This document shows, in pieces, positions 25,527-35,439 of a stretch of 64,000 nucleotides of DNA. The notes below the pieces were generated by a model. The model was not told the DNA's origin. It was given only the letters and a program-made list of their open reading frames with translations, and did not search any database. Each line of letters begins with the position of its first letter. Within the stretch, counting starts at the first letter, position 1. Source of the DNA: Alistipes dispar (lineage in GTDB: Bacteria > Bacteroidota > Bacteroidia > Bacteroidales > Rikenellaceae); assembly GCF_006542685.1 (NCBI RefSeq), contig NZ_AP019736.1, forward strand, positions 1,841,001-1,905,000, given 5' to 3'. The translations under genes and the position numbers were made by a program.

Positions 25527-28500
25527 ATGAAACGATTGAATCAGTTGTTGCGAATCCTTTTGCCGTCGGGCGTGCTTGCGCTCTGCGCGGCAGGATGTAC
25601 GACCGACGGGGTCGATGACTCCCGCTCCGGACGTCCCGGGGCCGTGGAACTGGTGCTCGGAGTCTCCGTTTCGGGCGACAAGGCGCTTTCGCGGGCCATG
25701 ACCGCGGGGCAGGAGAGCGAGGTGGCGGAACTGACCGCGCTGGTTTTCGGTGCCGATGACGACGGGTATCGCTACACGGCGAAAACCCAGGTGAAAGGCC
25801 CCGGCGAATACCGCATCCTGCTGGAACGTCCGGTCGGATCGGGCAAGGAGCGGTTGTATCTGGTGCTGCTGGCCAATTTGGACGAGGAGACGCGGAAGCT
25901 GTTGCCCTCTTCTTCCGATGTAGGCGTGTCGGGCGGGACGCTGCTCGAGCGGATCGTATCCGTCTGCGAGGACCGGTGGCCCGCGCAGAACGCGCAGGGC
26001 GAGGAGCTGCGCCCGATTCCCATGTGGGCGCAGTCCGGGGCCTTCGAGATCGACCGGGATACGGAGGAGGCCGACGTGAAGCTCGCTCCCGTCTCCCTGC
26101 TGCGTGCGCTGGCGCGTCTCGACCTGAAGATCGACGATACGGCGCTCGACGGGAGCGGCATGACGTTCACGCCGACCGCCTTCTTCGTCTGCAATGCCCG
26201 GACCTCGGGCCGCGTGTCGCCCGACCCGGCGGTGTTCGACGCATCGGGCAGGCGGGTCACGGCGCCTACGGTTCCGTCCGGCAGCGCGTCCGGCCGGTTC
26301 GCCTATGCCTTTCCGGAAGGTTCGGGGGAGCTCGTGCGGACGATTTACCTCTTCGAAGCCCCTGCCGACGATCCGGTGTACGGGATTCTCGAAGGCGTGT
26401 TCTCCGCGCCGACCCTTCCGGATCCGGTTCCGTGCTACTATTATGTCGGGTTTCGCGGCAAGGACGACGCGGATACGTCTCCCGTGCTGCGCAACCACCG
26501 CTATACGCTCGTCGTACCCGTGAAGGGACCCGGTGCGGTGTCGGAGGAGGATGCGTTGAAGGGAACGCCCGTGGAGGACGTCGCGCTTTCGGCCGTTCCC
26601 TGGACCGAAGACTACACCGATGACGATTCGTCGATGGATCTCAAGGACCGGAAGGTTCCTGTCGTGCTCCGTCTGAAGGTGCAGTCCCCTTCGGTCGTCC
26701 CGGTGAAGACCCGGGCGGCCGACGCCGCCTCCGCGGGGATGCACGTCTCGGTACTGCAATATTTTTCGGACGGGCAGGACTGGGTGCTGCGGGCCGTGAC
26801 GTCTTCCCTGCTGGCCGTGTACGATCCGGCGAAGGACGAGTATGTGTGCAGGACCGAACTGATTCGCTCCGATTCCGAACGCGAACAGCGGATCGCGGTC
26901 TTTGCGGCGGATGCGAACTCGGACCCGCAGTCCGAGTCCGTCGATGGGGCGAATCCCCAGACGCATCCGTCGATCGGCCGGCTGTTCGAAGCGTACAGCG
27001 TCGGCAGCACGGTTTCCGAGGGAACCTATACCTCGTCGGGAATTTCGGCGGCCCGTTCCCATCTGACCGAGGGCGATACGATCGGCGTGAACATGGTGCG
27101 GGCTCTGGCGCGCATCGACTTCGGGGTGGGCATGGAGACCGACCCGGCGAAGAATCCGGATTATACGACCGCGACGGGAAAGATCGCCTCGGGTTCGTTC
27201 GAGGTGACGAGCGTGTCGCTTTACAATGCCTATAGCCGTTCGGCGCTCTTCCCCGAACTGGGGCATGCCGCGGCGATCGAGGAGTTCCGCAAGGGTCGTG
27301 TGTCGCGGCCTGCGCAGCCGGCGTGGAGAAAGAGCAAGCCCGGCTATTTCCTCCGGCAGCCCGTTCCCTTCTCCTATGCCGACAACCTGTCGCTCGGGAA
27401 CCATGTCGGGGAGTCGCCTCTCGTGGCCTACGGCGATCCGGCTCCGATCGGGGCGGATTCGGTCTGCGAATCGTATCTGATCGTCGAGGGCCGGTACACG
27501 GAGGCCAATCTGGACGGGACCTCCACGAATTACCGCAAATCCTATTACCGGATCGACTTCGTGTGCGACGGGAAGCCAGTGCCGCTGTTGCGCAACCATC
27601 GCTATATCGTCAATGTCGTCGCCGTGAGCGGTCCGGGAGCCGCCCGGCCGGAGGACGCCACCTCCGAGAACCTGACGGCCGAGATCACGGTCGATGACCA
27701 GAATTCGGCCATGGACATCGTCACCGACGGACACTATTATCTGGGTCTGAATCCGCGTATGCTCTTTTTCAACGGGTTGGGTTATCCGACCGAGACCCAG
27801 TACGAGGGCGACCTTTCGACCGATGCTCCGGCATGGACCGCGGCGCTTTCGGAGGACTATCCGAAGAACTGGAGCTCGAAGTACGTACTTGTCGATCCTT
27901 CGGGTGGGGCCGGAAAGAATCGGCGGTTCGTCCGGGTGAACGACGGTACGCAGGACGGCCGGCTGCCCGAGCTCGTGTCGGATGCGCGTCATGCGACGGT
28001 CCGGGTGACGGCCGGCAACCTCGCGGATTCGCTGACGATCATCCAGTCGCCTGTGACGGCCGAGGATTTCCGTTTGTACGTCGAACCGGCGTCGTGCGCT
28101 TGCTACGAAACGGAAGTACCCGTGCGGGCCTATATCGACTCCCGGTTCGCTTCGATGGCATGGAGTGCCGGGAGCTTCTGGCCTTCGGGAAGCGCCGTTC
28201 CGGGGCATTCGTATTATCTCGGCGAGACGTCGGGCGTGTTCGACGGCGGCATTCAGGGCAGCGGTCCGCAGCAGGGGAAGGCGTTCCGCGAAGTGAAGGG
28301 GCGGTTCAACACGTATAATAATACGGCGAACGACATCGTGGTCGGTGCGAAATTTTCCCTGACCGGATACACCCATGCCGCCGTATCGGGTTCCGCACTG
28401 GTTACGCAGCATGCGGCGGAGAAGACGCCGCTGCGTGTGAAGGTCACCTACCGGGTGCGTTATACTGCGGTGAATCCATCGACGGGTACGTCTTATTACG

Positions 28501-30251
28501 GTTCCGAGACGAACGGTTCTTCGGCGATCTATTCGGTCGCATCCGGTTCGGCGACGCAGACGATCGAATTTCCGAACGAGCCCGATCTGGTTTATTATTC
28601 GGATGTTAACAGATGGGGTAATAATTTCACACGGGGTGCGGTGATTCAGCTCGCACCCGACTGCGAAATTCCGGAGGCGGATATTTCGATGACGTCGGGT
28701 GCCGGTGCGGTTTCGGCTTACGCATTCAGTGCCTATACGGATTTAGGTCAGTTTCTGTCCAGCGATAAGTTCATGTTCGTCCCTTCCGGGGTCACCGAGA
28801 ACAAGACGATCACCAAGAGCCAAAGCAACTGGTATTACTTGCTGGTTCCGGAGATGACCTACCTGAAGGCCGATGCGAGCGCTACGGTCACCGTTTCCAC
28901 GAAGTGCGGCCAGTCGCTCAAACTGGTGTTTTCCCGCAAGAAGGCCGTCCCGGCGCTGGAGGCCGTGCCTGCGGAGTTCACCGTTCCCAATACGAAGGGG
29001 TCGGACCGGATCGCGGTCCGGGTCTCGCCCAAACACATGGGCTGGACGGTGTCGAGCGATGCGTCGTGGCTTACCGCAACGCCCGCCAAAGGGTATTACA
29101 GCCCAGACCCGTGGAGCGTGCAGATCAATTATGAGGCCAATACCGGAGGCGACCGGACCGGGCATCTCACGTTCAGACACCAGGACGGAACGGTCTCCAA
29201 AATCGTCACCGTACATCAGACTACGGGTGTCCAGTCGCTGTCGGTTTCCCCCGCATCGCTGTCGTTCGTCCCGAAGGGCGGTTCGCAGCAGATCCAGGTG
29301 ACGACCGAGAACGGCGGCGGCTGGAAGGTGCAGTCGAAGCCCGATTGGATCACCCTGACGCCGGCGGGCGGCTCCGGCGGCAAGGTGACGGTCGCGTGTG
29401 CGAAAAATTCGCTCAAAAACGACGATCCTTCGGCTGTCCGGAAGGGAGAGATCGTGCTCGTGCATACGAAGAATGCGAAAATCGTCCGCAAGATCGCCGT
29501 TTCGCAGCCTCATTATTATTTCAAGGTCGAAGGTCAGATTCCGGCTTGGGTCTCGGCCGACGGCGGTTCCTATGCGTTTACGATCACGACCCGCGGAACG
29601 ACATGGAGTCAGACGGCGACTTCCGGCGGCTGGCTTTCCGATCTTTCGCCCTCGAAAGGCGGCGACGAGACGAGCAGTCTGGTGCGTACGTCCGTTACGT
29701 ACAAGGTGCAGCCGAACCGCGGCTCGGCCGACGAGTTTTCGGCCCCGCATCGGCAGGGATACTACAATATCACGTGGCCCGGCCTTTATGTGATTTCCTA
29801 TTACGTGGACCAGTATGCCTGGACGGGCGATCCCGGCATCATGATCATGTCGCCGGTCTATCCGACGCAGGCCAACACCTGCCCGCCGGGCTACCGTATG
29901 CCCCGTTACGGAGGCCCCCGGACCTACGATTACACCGAGCGGCTGAAGAACGGCCTGATCGTCGCCGGACTGGATACCTATCCCGGATACTGCCGGTTCT
30001 ACACCTATCCGGAGACCGACGAACATTCGAAATGGTACAATAACATGAAGCCCGTATGGTTTCAGCCCATGGGCGAGTACAGCAGCTATCCCTATTTCCT
30101 GGTGGGCGTGAAGGCCCGTTACGGGGATTCGTGGACGATACCCGATACCTTTGGAGGTATCAATGCTCCCAGCGAGAGCGGCTTATTCTATCCGTGGCAC
30201 ACGCTGATGGCTTTCCGGGTCTGTCTGAAAAAATCGGTATGGGGAAACTGA
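25527..30251 (+). CDS. Giant fimbrial adhesin: pilin-like modules, BACON repeats, FISUMP-like tip
   Basis: 1,574 residues, lipoprotein Cys24 (CAAGC). The start has the pilin pattern VELVLGVSVSGDKALSR (Arg56), AMTAGQES, ELTALVFGADDDG. Further pilin-like modules follow to ~740. Two BACON-like domains lie near 1145-1235 and 1237-1330 (SVSPASLSFVPKGGSQQIQV ... WKVQSKPDWITLTPAGG), a fold linked to carbohydrate or mucin binding. The last ~140 residues resemble the Fibrobacter succinogenes major-paralogous domain (CPPGYRMP ... FYPWHTLMAFRVCLK), common at Bacteroidetes adhesin ends. It is the likely distal adhesin of this fimbria; the ligand is unknown. Confidence 0.78.
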   Translation: MKRLNQLLRILLPSGVLALCAAGCTTDGVDDSRSGRPGAVELVLGVSVSGDKALSRAMTAGQESEVAELTALVFGADDDGYRYTAKTQVKGPGEYRILLERPVGSGKERLYLVLLANLDEETRKLLPSSSDVGVSGGTLLERIVSVCEDRWPAQNAQGEELRPIPMWAQSGAFEIDRDTEEADVKLAPVSLLRALARLDLKIDDTALDGSGMTFTPTAFFVCNARTSGRVSPDPAVFDASGRRVTAPTVPSGSASGRFAYAFPEGSGELVRTIYLFEAPADDPVYGILEGVFSAPTLPDPVPCYYYVGFRGKDDADTSPVLRNHRYTLVVPVKGPGAVSEEDALKGTPVEDVALSAVPWTEDYTDDDSSMDLKDRKVPVVLRLKVQSPSVVPVKTRAADAASAGMHVSVLQYFSDGQDWVLRAVTSSLLAVYDPAKDEYVCRTELIRSDSEREQRIAVFAADANSDPQSESVDGANPQTHPSIGRLFEAYSVGSTVSEGTYTSSGISAARSHLTEGDTIGVNMVRALARIDFGVGMETDPAKNPDYTTATGKIASGSFEVTSVSLYNAYSRSALFPELGHAAAIEEFRKGRVSRPAQPAWRKSKPGYFLRQPVPFSYADNLSLGNHVGESPLVAYGDPAPIGADSVCESYLIVEGRYTEANLDGTSTNYRKSYYRIDFVCDGKPVPLLRNHRYIVNVVAVSGPGAARPEDATSENLTAEITVDDQNSAMDIVTDGHYYLGLNPRMLFFNGLGYPTETQYEGDLSTDAPAWTAALSEDYPKNWSSKYVLVDPSGGAGKNRRFVRVNDGTQDGRLPELVSDARHATVRVTAGNLADSLTIIQSPVTAEDFRLYVEPASCACYETEVPVRAYIDSRFASMAWSAGSFWPSGSAVPGHSYYLGETSGVFDGGIQGSGPQQGKAFREVKGRFNTYNNTANDIVVGAKFSLTGYTHAAVSGSALVTQHAAEKTPLRVKVTYRVRYTAVNPSTGTSYYGSETNGSSAIYSVASGSATQTIEFPNEPDLVYYSDVNRWGNNFTRGAVIQLAPDCEIPEADISMTSGAGAVSAYAFSAYTDLGQFLSSDKFMFVPSGVTENKTITKSQSNWYYLLVPEMTYLKADASATVTVSTKCGQSLKLVFSRKKAVPALEAVPAEFTVPNTKGSDRIAVRVSPKHMGWTVSSDASWLTATPAKGYYSPDPWSVQINYEANTGGDRTGHLTFRHQDGTVSKIVTVHQTTGVQSLSVSPASLSFVPKGGSQQIQVTTENGGGWKVQSKPDWITLTPAGGSGGKVTVACAKNSLKNDDPSAVRKGEIVLVHTKNAKIVRKIAVSQPHYYFKVEGQIPAWVSADGGSYAFTITTRGTTWSQTATSGGWLSDLSPSKGGDETSSLVRTSVTYKVQPNRGSADEFSAPHRQGYYNITWPGLYVISYYVDQYAWTGDPGIMIMSPVYPTQANTCPPGYRMPRYGGPRTYDYTERLKNGLIVAGLDTYPGYCRFYTYPETDEHSKWYNNMKPVWFQPMGEYSSYPYFLVGVKARYGDSWTIPDTFGGINAPSESGLFYPWHTLMAFRVCLKKSVWGN

Positions 30252-30252
30252 A

Positions 30253-31245
30253 ATGCAGCGTATGAATATGAAACGGTTTGTCAAATACATGCTCGGAGCC
30301 GCGGCGGCGGTCATCGCCGCCGCCGCGCTCGCCGTAGCCGTCGTTACGGTCGGTTTCTACGGGGGATCTTCCGGCGGATCCGAAGAGCGGGCGTCGCGGC
30401 CGGATTCCGCGGCGCCGTATGCGGGGCCCCGCATTCCGGACGTGATGGCCGATCCCGCCGAGCGGGCGTCGTGGTTCGTCGAACGGTTCTGGGACGGATT
30501 CGATTTCCGCGATACGACGCAGTTGCGGCCGGAACGGCTCGATCCGGCCTTCGGGGAGTTCGCTTCGGCGGCCCTTTACGCCGATCCGGCGGTGCGCGAC
30601 GCGAGCCTCCGGCGGATGCTGGACAGCGCGGCCCGGGGCGGGGAGGCGGCGTTGGAGCGGTTCGCCTCGCTCGCCGAGGAGTATTTCGGTTCGCGGGACC
30701 GGTCCACGCGTTCGGAGGATGCGCTGATCTGCGCGATGGAAAAGCTGCTGGCGATGCCCGGCACGGATTCGCCGCTGCGGGACCGTTACAGGTTTCTGCT
30801 GGAGATGGCGCTGCGCAACCGTCCCGGGACTCTGGCCGCCGATATTCTCTTTACGGACAGGCGGGGTGTCGAACGGCGGCTTTCGTCCGTGCGGGCGGAG
30901 TACACGGTGTTGCTCTTCTACGATCCGGCCTGCGAGAGCTGCCGGGCCGTGGAACGCTGGATCGCCGGGTCGCCCGTGTACGGTGACTGCATCGACCGGG
31001 GGCGGCTGAAGGTCGTGGCGATCTACGCCGGAGACGACCGCCGGACGTGGCTCGACGGGCTCGGGGAGCTGCCCCGGTCGTGGATCGCGGGATACGACCC
31101 GCAACTGCGGATCGTGCGGTCGTTGTCCTACGACACGGGCGGCGTGCCGCTGCTCTACCTGCTCGACCGCGACAAGCGGGTGGTGCTCAAGGAGCCGCGG
31201 GTGGACGAACTGGAGATGTGGTTGCAACGGAATGCGGTGAAATGA
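30253..31245 (+). CDS. DUF5106 thioredoxin-like envelope protein
   Basis: 330 residues. One N-terminal membrane segment (~11-36) anchors it to the envelope. A helical DUF5106-like domain (~60-190) precedes a thioredoxin-like fold with CESC (Cys227, Cys230), the sequence YTVLLFYDPACESCRAVERW and a cis-proline region GGVPLLYLLD. Many DUF5106 proteins in Bacteroidetes have this layout. A dithiol active site in a fimbrial operon suggests disulfide or redox care of secreted subunits, though the pilins here contain few cysteines. The stop overlaps the next start. Confidence 0.75.
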   Translation: MQRMNMKRFVKYMLGAAAAVIAAAALAVAVVTVGFYGGSSGGSEERASRPDSAAPYAGPRIPDVMADPAERASWFVERFWDGFDFRDTTQLRPERLDPAFGEFASAALYADPAVRDASLRRMLDSAARGGEAALERFASLAEEYFGSRDRSTRSEDALICAMEKLLAMPGTDSPLRDRYRFLLEMALRNRPGTLAADILFTDRRGVERRLSSVRAEYTVLLFYDPACESCRAVERWIAGSPVYGDCIDRGRLKVVAIYAGDDRRTWLDGLGELPRSWIAGYDPQLRIVRSLSYDTGGVPLLYLLDRDKRVVLKEPRVDELEMWLQRNAVK

Positions 31246-32456
31246 TACGGACGATTCTGCTTTTTCTGGCGGCTTTGCCGCTGGTCTCCTGCATCGGGGA
31301 GGATGCCGGCGATTCCGCGCCGGAGGGTCCGGCCCGGACGGTGCTGGTGTGGCTCGGGGGCGATAACGACCTGACGGGGGAGGTCGCGCAGAAGATCGAG
31401 GCGCTGCGTCGCGGATGGCGCCCGACGGGCGGCGCATGCCTGATCTATGCGGATTCGAGACGCGACGGCGCACGTCTGCTGCGCCTGCGGGGCGGCTGTG
31501 CGGCGGCGCCCGAGCCCTATGTCGAGACGGTCGCGGAATACGGTCCGGAAAACTCGGCTTCGGCGGAGGTTTTCGGGCGGGTTTTACGGGATGTGACGGC
31601 GGCGTATCCGGCCGATGGTTATGGATTGGTCTTTTTTTCTCATGGGAGCGGCTGGCTCCCGGCCGGAACGCTCCGCAATGCCGCAGGGGAGGCGGGATCT
31701 GCCTCTGCCTCCCCGGCATCCCGTTCTCTGGGACGCGACGACAGCGTGCCCGAAGGTGGCTCCGCGGAGATGGAACTCGCGGATTTCGCCGGGGCGATTC
31801 CGGACGGCGCACTGGATTTCATCCTCTTCGAGTCGTGCTTTTCGGCGGGCGTGGAGGTCGCCTATGCGCTGCGGCACAAGGCCCGCTACCTGCTGGTCTC
31901 GTCGGCCGAGATGCTCTCGCCGGGATTCGCTCCGGTCTATCCGACGGCCCTGCCGCTGCTTTTCGATGCGTCGCGTCCGACGGCCGATGCCCTCGCGGCT
32001 TTCGGCCGCGCCTACATGGATTACATAAACACGCTCGACGGCGCTTTCCGCTCTGCGACGCTGAGCCTTGTCGATACGTCATACATGGATGTCCTCGCTG
32101 CCCGGATACGGGAATTGCTCGGCAACTCTTCTCATAGGGCTGACATTTCAATCGGGTTGCAGCATTTCGACCGCCCGGGCAGCTACGGGGACATTCCCGC
32201 CGTACCGCGTTTCTTCGACTTCGGCCAGTGGGCCGGACGGATCGCGGGAGATGAAGTGAACGCCGTTTTCGGGGAGCAGATGAAACGCACGGTGATATGG
32301 GAGGAGAGTACGGAGCGTTTCCTGCCCTCGCAAAACGGTTTTGAAATCCGCTGCCATTCGGGCCTCACGGTCTATGTAGAGCAGCCGGAGCTTGTGAAAC
32401 TCAACGAATATTACCGCCGGACGGCCTGGTACGGGGCCGTGTGGGGCGGCAACTGA
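31242..32456 (+). CDS. Clostripain-family (C11) cysteine protease lipoprotein
   Basis: 404 residues from ATG 31242. Lipoprotein Cys17 (LPLVSC) followed by acidic IGEDAGDS, like the surface-export signals of Bacteroidetes lipoproteins. The C11 catalytic pair is clear: His134 in FFSHGSGW and Cys199 in FESCFSAGVE, with the typical VLVWLGGDNDL opening strand. C11 enzymes cleave after Arg or Lys and often self-process. Being in a type V pilin operon, it is a candidate for pilin maturation, the job done by Arg-gingipain (unrelated family C25) in Porphyromonas. A VLVWLGGDND-to-HG spacing of ~100 residues is normal for the family. Confidence 0.85.
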   Translation: MIRTILLFLAALPLVSCIGEDAGDSAPEGPARTVLVWLGGDNDLTGEVAQKIEALRRGWRPTGGACLIYADSRRDGARLLRLRGGCAAAPEPYVETVAEYGPENSASAEVFGRVLRDVTAAYPADGYGLVFFSHGSGWLPAGTLRNAAGEAGSASASPASRSLGRDDSVPEGGSAEMELADFAGAIPDGALDFILFESCFSAGVEVAYALRHKARYLLVSSAEMLSPGFAPVYPTALPLLFDASRPTADALAAFGRAYMDYINTLDGAFRSATLSLVDTSYMDVLAARIRELLGNSSHRADISIGLQHFDRPGSYGDIPAVPRFFDFGQWAGRIAGDEVNAVFGEQMKRTVIWEESTERFLPSQNGFEIRCHSGLTVYVEQPELVKLNEYYRRTAWYGAVWGGN

Positions 32457-32457
32457 T

Positions 32458-32856
32458 ATGGAACGTTACGCTTTGTTTTGGAGTGCGCCGGGATATTGGC
32501 CGGCGATGTGTCTGGCGGCGGCGTGCGTCGCGGTCTGCTGGTTCGGAATCAGGTCGTTTGTCATCCGGCGGAAACGCCGCAGGATGGAGGATTACCGGCA
32601 ATTCGTGACCGACACCTATTGCCGGCGCGGAGAGCGGGTCCCGGCCCTTATCCTGCGCTATTACCGCCGGGAGATCGAAGCGTATAACGAGGCGCGGCGG
32701 GGGCTGCCGTTCCGCCTTCTCTGGCGGGAGGAGCCCGACGGGGAGGAGTTCCCGTCCCCTGCGCCGGAACGGTCCGCCGCGGTTCCGCCGGAGAGCGGGG
32801 AGCGCGGGCCGGGAGCGGCGCGGGGGACGCCGGGAAAGGGTCGTAAAATCCGATAG
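32458..32856 (+). CDS. Small single-pass membrane protein, last gene of fimbrial operon
   Basis: 132 residues starting 1 bp after the protease stop. One membrane helix (~12-32) followed by a basic stretch RRKRRRMEDY, a helical middle and a disordered Pro/Glu-rich tail. I do not recognise the family. Tight spacing ties it to the protease gene. Confidence 0.6.
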   Translation: MERYALFWSAPGYWPAMCLAAACVAVCWFGIRSFVIRRKRRRMEDYRQFVTDTYCRRGERVPALILRYYRREIEAYNEARRGLPFRLLWREEPDGEEFPSPAPERSAAVPPESGERGPGAARGTPGKGRKIR

Positions 32857-32943
32857 CTCTTAGCTCTTCCGTTCGGATCCGGCCCGGGCAGGGCGGCGGA
32901 TGCGGCGCGGAGGGGCGACAGTTTAACCTTAATAAAATTTCAG

Positions 32944-33258
32944 ATGAACAAGAGAGAATTAGTGAAGGCCGTGGCCGCCGAGAGCGGATTCACCGGCGTC
33001 GAAGCCGCCAGGGCGGCGAATGCAATGCTTCGGGTCATCGCGCAGAGCCTGCAACGGGGCGAACGAGTCTCCGTACCCGGTTTCGGAGCCTTTTCGGTCC
33101 GCGACCGGAAGGGACGCACGGGACATAACCCCGCGACGGGCAAGGCGATCCGGATCGAGGCCAAACGGGTCGTGAAGTTCAAGCCCGGCAAGGCATTGCA
33201 GTTCGATGCGGCGCCTTCGGGCGCATCGAAATCCGTCCGGAAAGGCGTCCGCCGCTGA
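32944..33258 (+). CDS. HU/IHF-family DNA-binding protein
   Basis: 104 residues: MNKRELVKAVAAESGFTGVEAARA ... GERVSVPGFGAFSVRDRKGRTGHNPATGKAIRIEAKRVVKFKPGKAL, a complete HU fold with the GRNP-like arm tip (here GHNPATG), plus a basic C-terminal tail of ~14 residues. It bends DNA and helps compact the nucleoid. It has its own 87-bp upstream gap and may be transcribed separately from the fimbrial operon. Confidence 0.92.
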   Translation: MNKRELVKAVAAESGFTGVEAARAANAMLRVIAQSLQRGERVSVPGFGAFSVRDRKGRTGHNPATGKAIRIEAKRVVKFKPGKALQFDAAPSGASKSVRKGVRR

Positions 33259-33342
33259 TCGGAATCCATTTTACTAACCGGGCGCCCGTCTCCGGCTCCG
33301 GCCGGGATCAGCGGCGGGACGCCGAAAATCTTACGGAAAAAT

Positions 33343-34527
33343 ATGAAAAACGCATTTGTCCGCGGCGCATTGGCCGCAACCCTGACGCTCGTCTCGGCGG
33401 GTGTCATGGCGCAGGAGAACGGTAACCGCGACGAGCGGGGAGGGATCGTGCGCGGTCCCTACGAGACCAACCGTTTTTTCGACAACATCTTCATCGGGAT
33501 CGCCGGCGGCGTGAACGTCTATCACGGCGAGAACGATTCGCACGGCGGATTCGGGAAACGGCTCGCTCCGGCGCTGGACCTCAACGTCGGCAAGTGGATC
33601 ACGCCGGCCGTAGGCGTGCGCATCGGCTATTCGGGGCTGAATGCCAAGGGATGGACCTTCGGACAGACGGCCTACGCGAAGTCCCCCGTCGGGGAAGGAT
33701 TCTATCGGGAGAAGTTCGGCGTGTCGTATCTGCACGGGGATTTCATGTGGAATCTTTCGGACGCCGTGAGCGGATACAAGCAGACGAGGACGTGGAATTT
33801 CGTGCCCTTCCTCGGGGCCGGGTGGGCCCGGTCGTACGGCAACGGGACGTATAAGAACGAGTTCGCCCTGAGTGCGGGCCTGCTCAACGACATCCGGCTG
33901 TGCGACCTGTTGGACCTGACGCTCGAAATGCGCCACCTGTTCGTGAACCAGCGGTTCGACGGGGTGGCCCGCGGCGGCCGCGGCGAGGGAATGACCTCGG
34001 TGACGGTCGGACTGTCGTTCAAACTGAACCGGCGCGGGTTCCGCCGGGTGAAGCCCGTCGCGGCGCCCGACTATACGCCCTATCTGACCCGTATCGACGC
34101 GTTGGAGAATGCCAGGAACATTCTCGAAGCCGAGAAAAAGACGCTCGCCGACGAGAATGCCCGGCTGCGTGAGCGCGAACCCGAGACGGTGCAGGTCGCT
34201 TCGGTGTCGGCGACGCCCGTGGCGCTCTTCTTCCGGATCGGGCAGGCCACGCTCGACAAGAAGGAGCTGGCGAATCTGGACTTCTACGTGAAGAACGCCC
34301 TCGAAGCCGACAGGGAGAAGGTCTTCACGCTCTGCGGCTCCGCCGACAAGGCTACGGGCACGGCGGCCGGGAATCAGCGTCTGAGCGAAAAACGCATGGA
34401 ATACGTCTATAAACTGCTCGTCGAGAAGTACGGCGTGGCGAAGGAGCGGCTGCGCAAGGTCGCCGAAGGGGACCGGAACAACCTCTTCGCGGATCCGGAA
34501 CTGAACCGTGCGGTAATCATCCGGTAG
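33343..34527 (+). CDS. OmpA-family porin
   Basis: 394 residues, signal peptide ending AGVMAQ. An N-terminal 8-strand barrel (IAGGVNVYHGEND ... VTVGLSFKLN) is followed by a coiled-coil linker (RIDALENARNILEAEKKTLADENARLRE) and an OmpA-like domain (VALFFRIGQATLDKKELANLDFYVKNALE ... NQRLSEKRMEYVYKLLVEKYGV) that binds peptidoglycan. This is the common abundant OmpA of Alistipes/Bacteroides, linking outer membrane and wall. Confidence 0.9.
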   Translation: MKNAFVRGALAATLTLVSAGVMAQENGNRDERGGIVRGPYETNRFFDNIFIGIAGGVNVYHGENDSHGGFGKRLAPALDLNVGKWITPAVGVRIGYSGLNAKGWTFGQTAYAKSPVGEGFYREKFGVSYLHGDFMWNLSDAVSGYKQTRTWNFVPFLGAGWARSYGNGTYKNEFALSAGLLNDIRLCDLLDLTLEMRHLFVNQRFDGVARGGRGEGMTSVTVGLSFKLNRRGFRRVKPVAAPDYTPYLTRIDALENARNILEAEKKTLADENARLREREPETVQVASVSATPVALFFRIGQATLDKKELANLDFYVKNALEADREKVFTLCGSADKATGTAAGNQRLSEKRMEYVYKLLVEKYGVAKERLRKVAEGDRNNLFADPELNRAVIIR

Positions 34528-34609
34528 CCGCCGGAGAGAAAAGAAGTGGAAAACCCGGTTCCGGAGGGTGCGGGACTGCCTCTCCGGAACCCTTAAAAAC
34601 AATGTTTAT

Positions 34610-35140
34610 ATGAATAGGAAGAAGATTTTGATGCTTCTGTTCGCCTTCGCGGCGTGCAGTGCGGCCGTTCCGACGGTTTCGGCCCAGGAGAGCGGCTGGT
34701 GGATCGGCGGCCGGGTCGGCTATTGGCACGACAAGGTGGAGGGCGTGACCTCTTCGGGGTTTGCGCTGGCCCCCGAGTTCGGTCACGATTTCAATGCGAA
34801 GTGGAGCCTGGGCGGCGTGCTCGGATTCGACTACCGGAAAACAGGGAATACGAGCGACGAGGTCTTCGTGATCGAACCGTATGCGCGCTACAAGTATTTC
34901 TCCAGGGACCGTTTCACGCTCTTCGTGGACGGCGGGTTCGGTGTCGCTATGGGCGACGGGAGCGGCTGGAAGGTCGGGCTGACGCCCGGGCTGGCGTTTA
35001 GGATTTCGGACCGTTTCAGCCTGCTGACCAGCTTCGGATTCCTCGGCTACAAGAACGACTATTACAACGGAGGGGGCGACGGATTCGGATTCGACTTCAG
35101 GAGTTCCGATCTGCGGTTCGGATTCTTCTACTCCTTCTGA
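34610..35140 (+). CDS. Outer-membrane beta-barrel protein
   Basis: 176 residues from ATG 34610, signal peptide ending TVSAQ. The mature 150 residues are alternating strands (GWWIGGRVGYWHDKV, FVIEPYARYKYF, FTLFVDGGFGVAMG) ending in aromatic LRFGFFYSF, the usual C-terminal barrel signal. It resembles OMP_b-brl proteins. No specific function can be assigned. Confidence 0.82.
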   Translation: MNRKKILMLLFAFAACSAAVPTVSAQESGWWIGGRVGYWHDKVEGVTSSGFALAPEFGHDFNAKWSLGGVLGFDYRKTGNTSDEVFVIEPYARYKYFSRDRFTLFVDGGFGVAMGDGSGWKVGLTPGLAFRISDRFSLLTSFGFLGYKNDYYNGGGDGFGFDFRSSDLRFGFFYSF

Positions 35141-35439
35141 CGACCGGGGCCGATGGCGGACCGGTCGGGAGCTGTATCGAATTGTTGTTTCCGGTCCGTC
35201 GTCGCCCCGCCTTTTTCCGGCCGCCGGTTTGTCGGCCGGATTTTCCCGGGCTGCGCTGCGCCGCCCGGGAGGCTTCGGAATCGTGCGGGCCGGCCGTAGT
35301 GTCTTTGTCGTCACAAGGATAGTGAAAACCGGCCGCACGGTTCTTTTAAGTGAAACTTTCTAAATTGCTATGGTTCCGGATGGCCCGGCCCCGTCCCCGC
35401 GGAGGACGGTCCCGGCGTCCGGATCGGACGAAATCTGTT

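Noticed and set aside
24606..28412. Open frame of 1,268 codons on the minus strand opposite the two giant fimbrial lipoproteins
   Set aside because: It is antisense to genes with clear signal peptides and domain structure. Its translation is rich in Arg/His/Gly without domains, the usual by-product of high GC at third codon positions.
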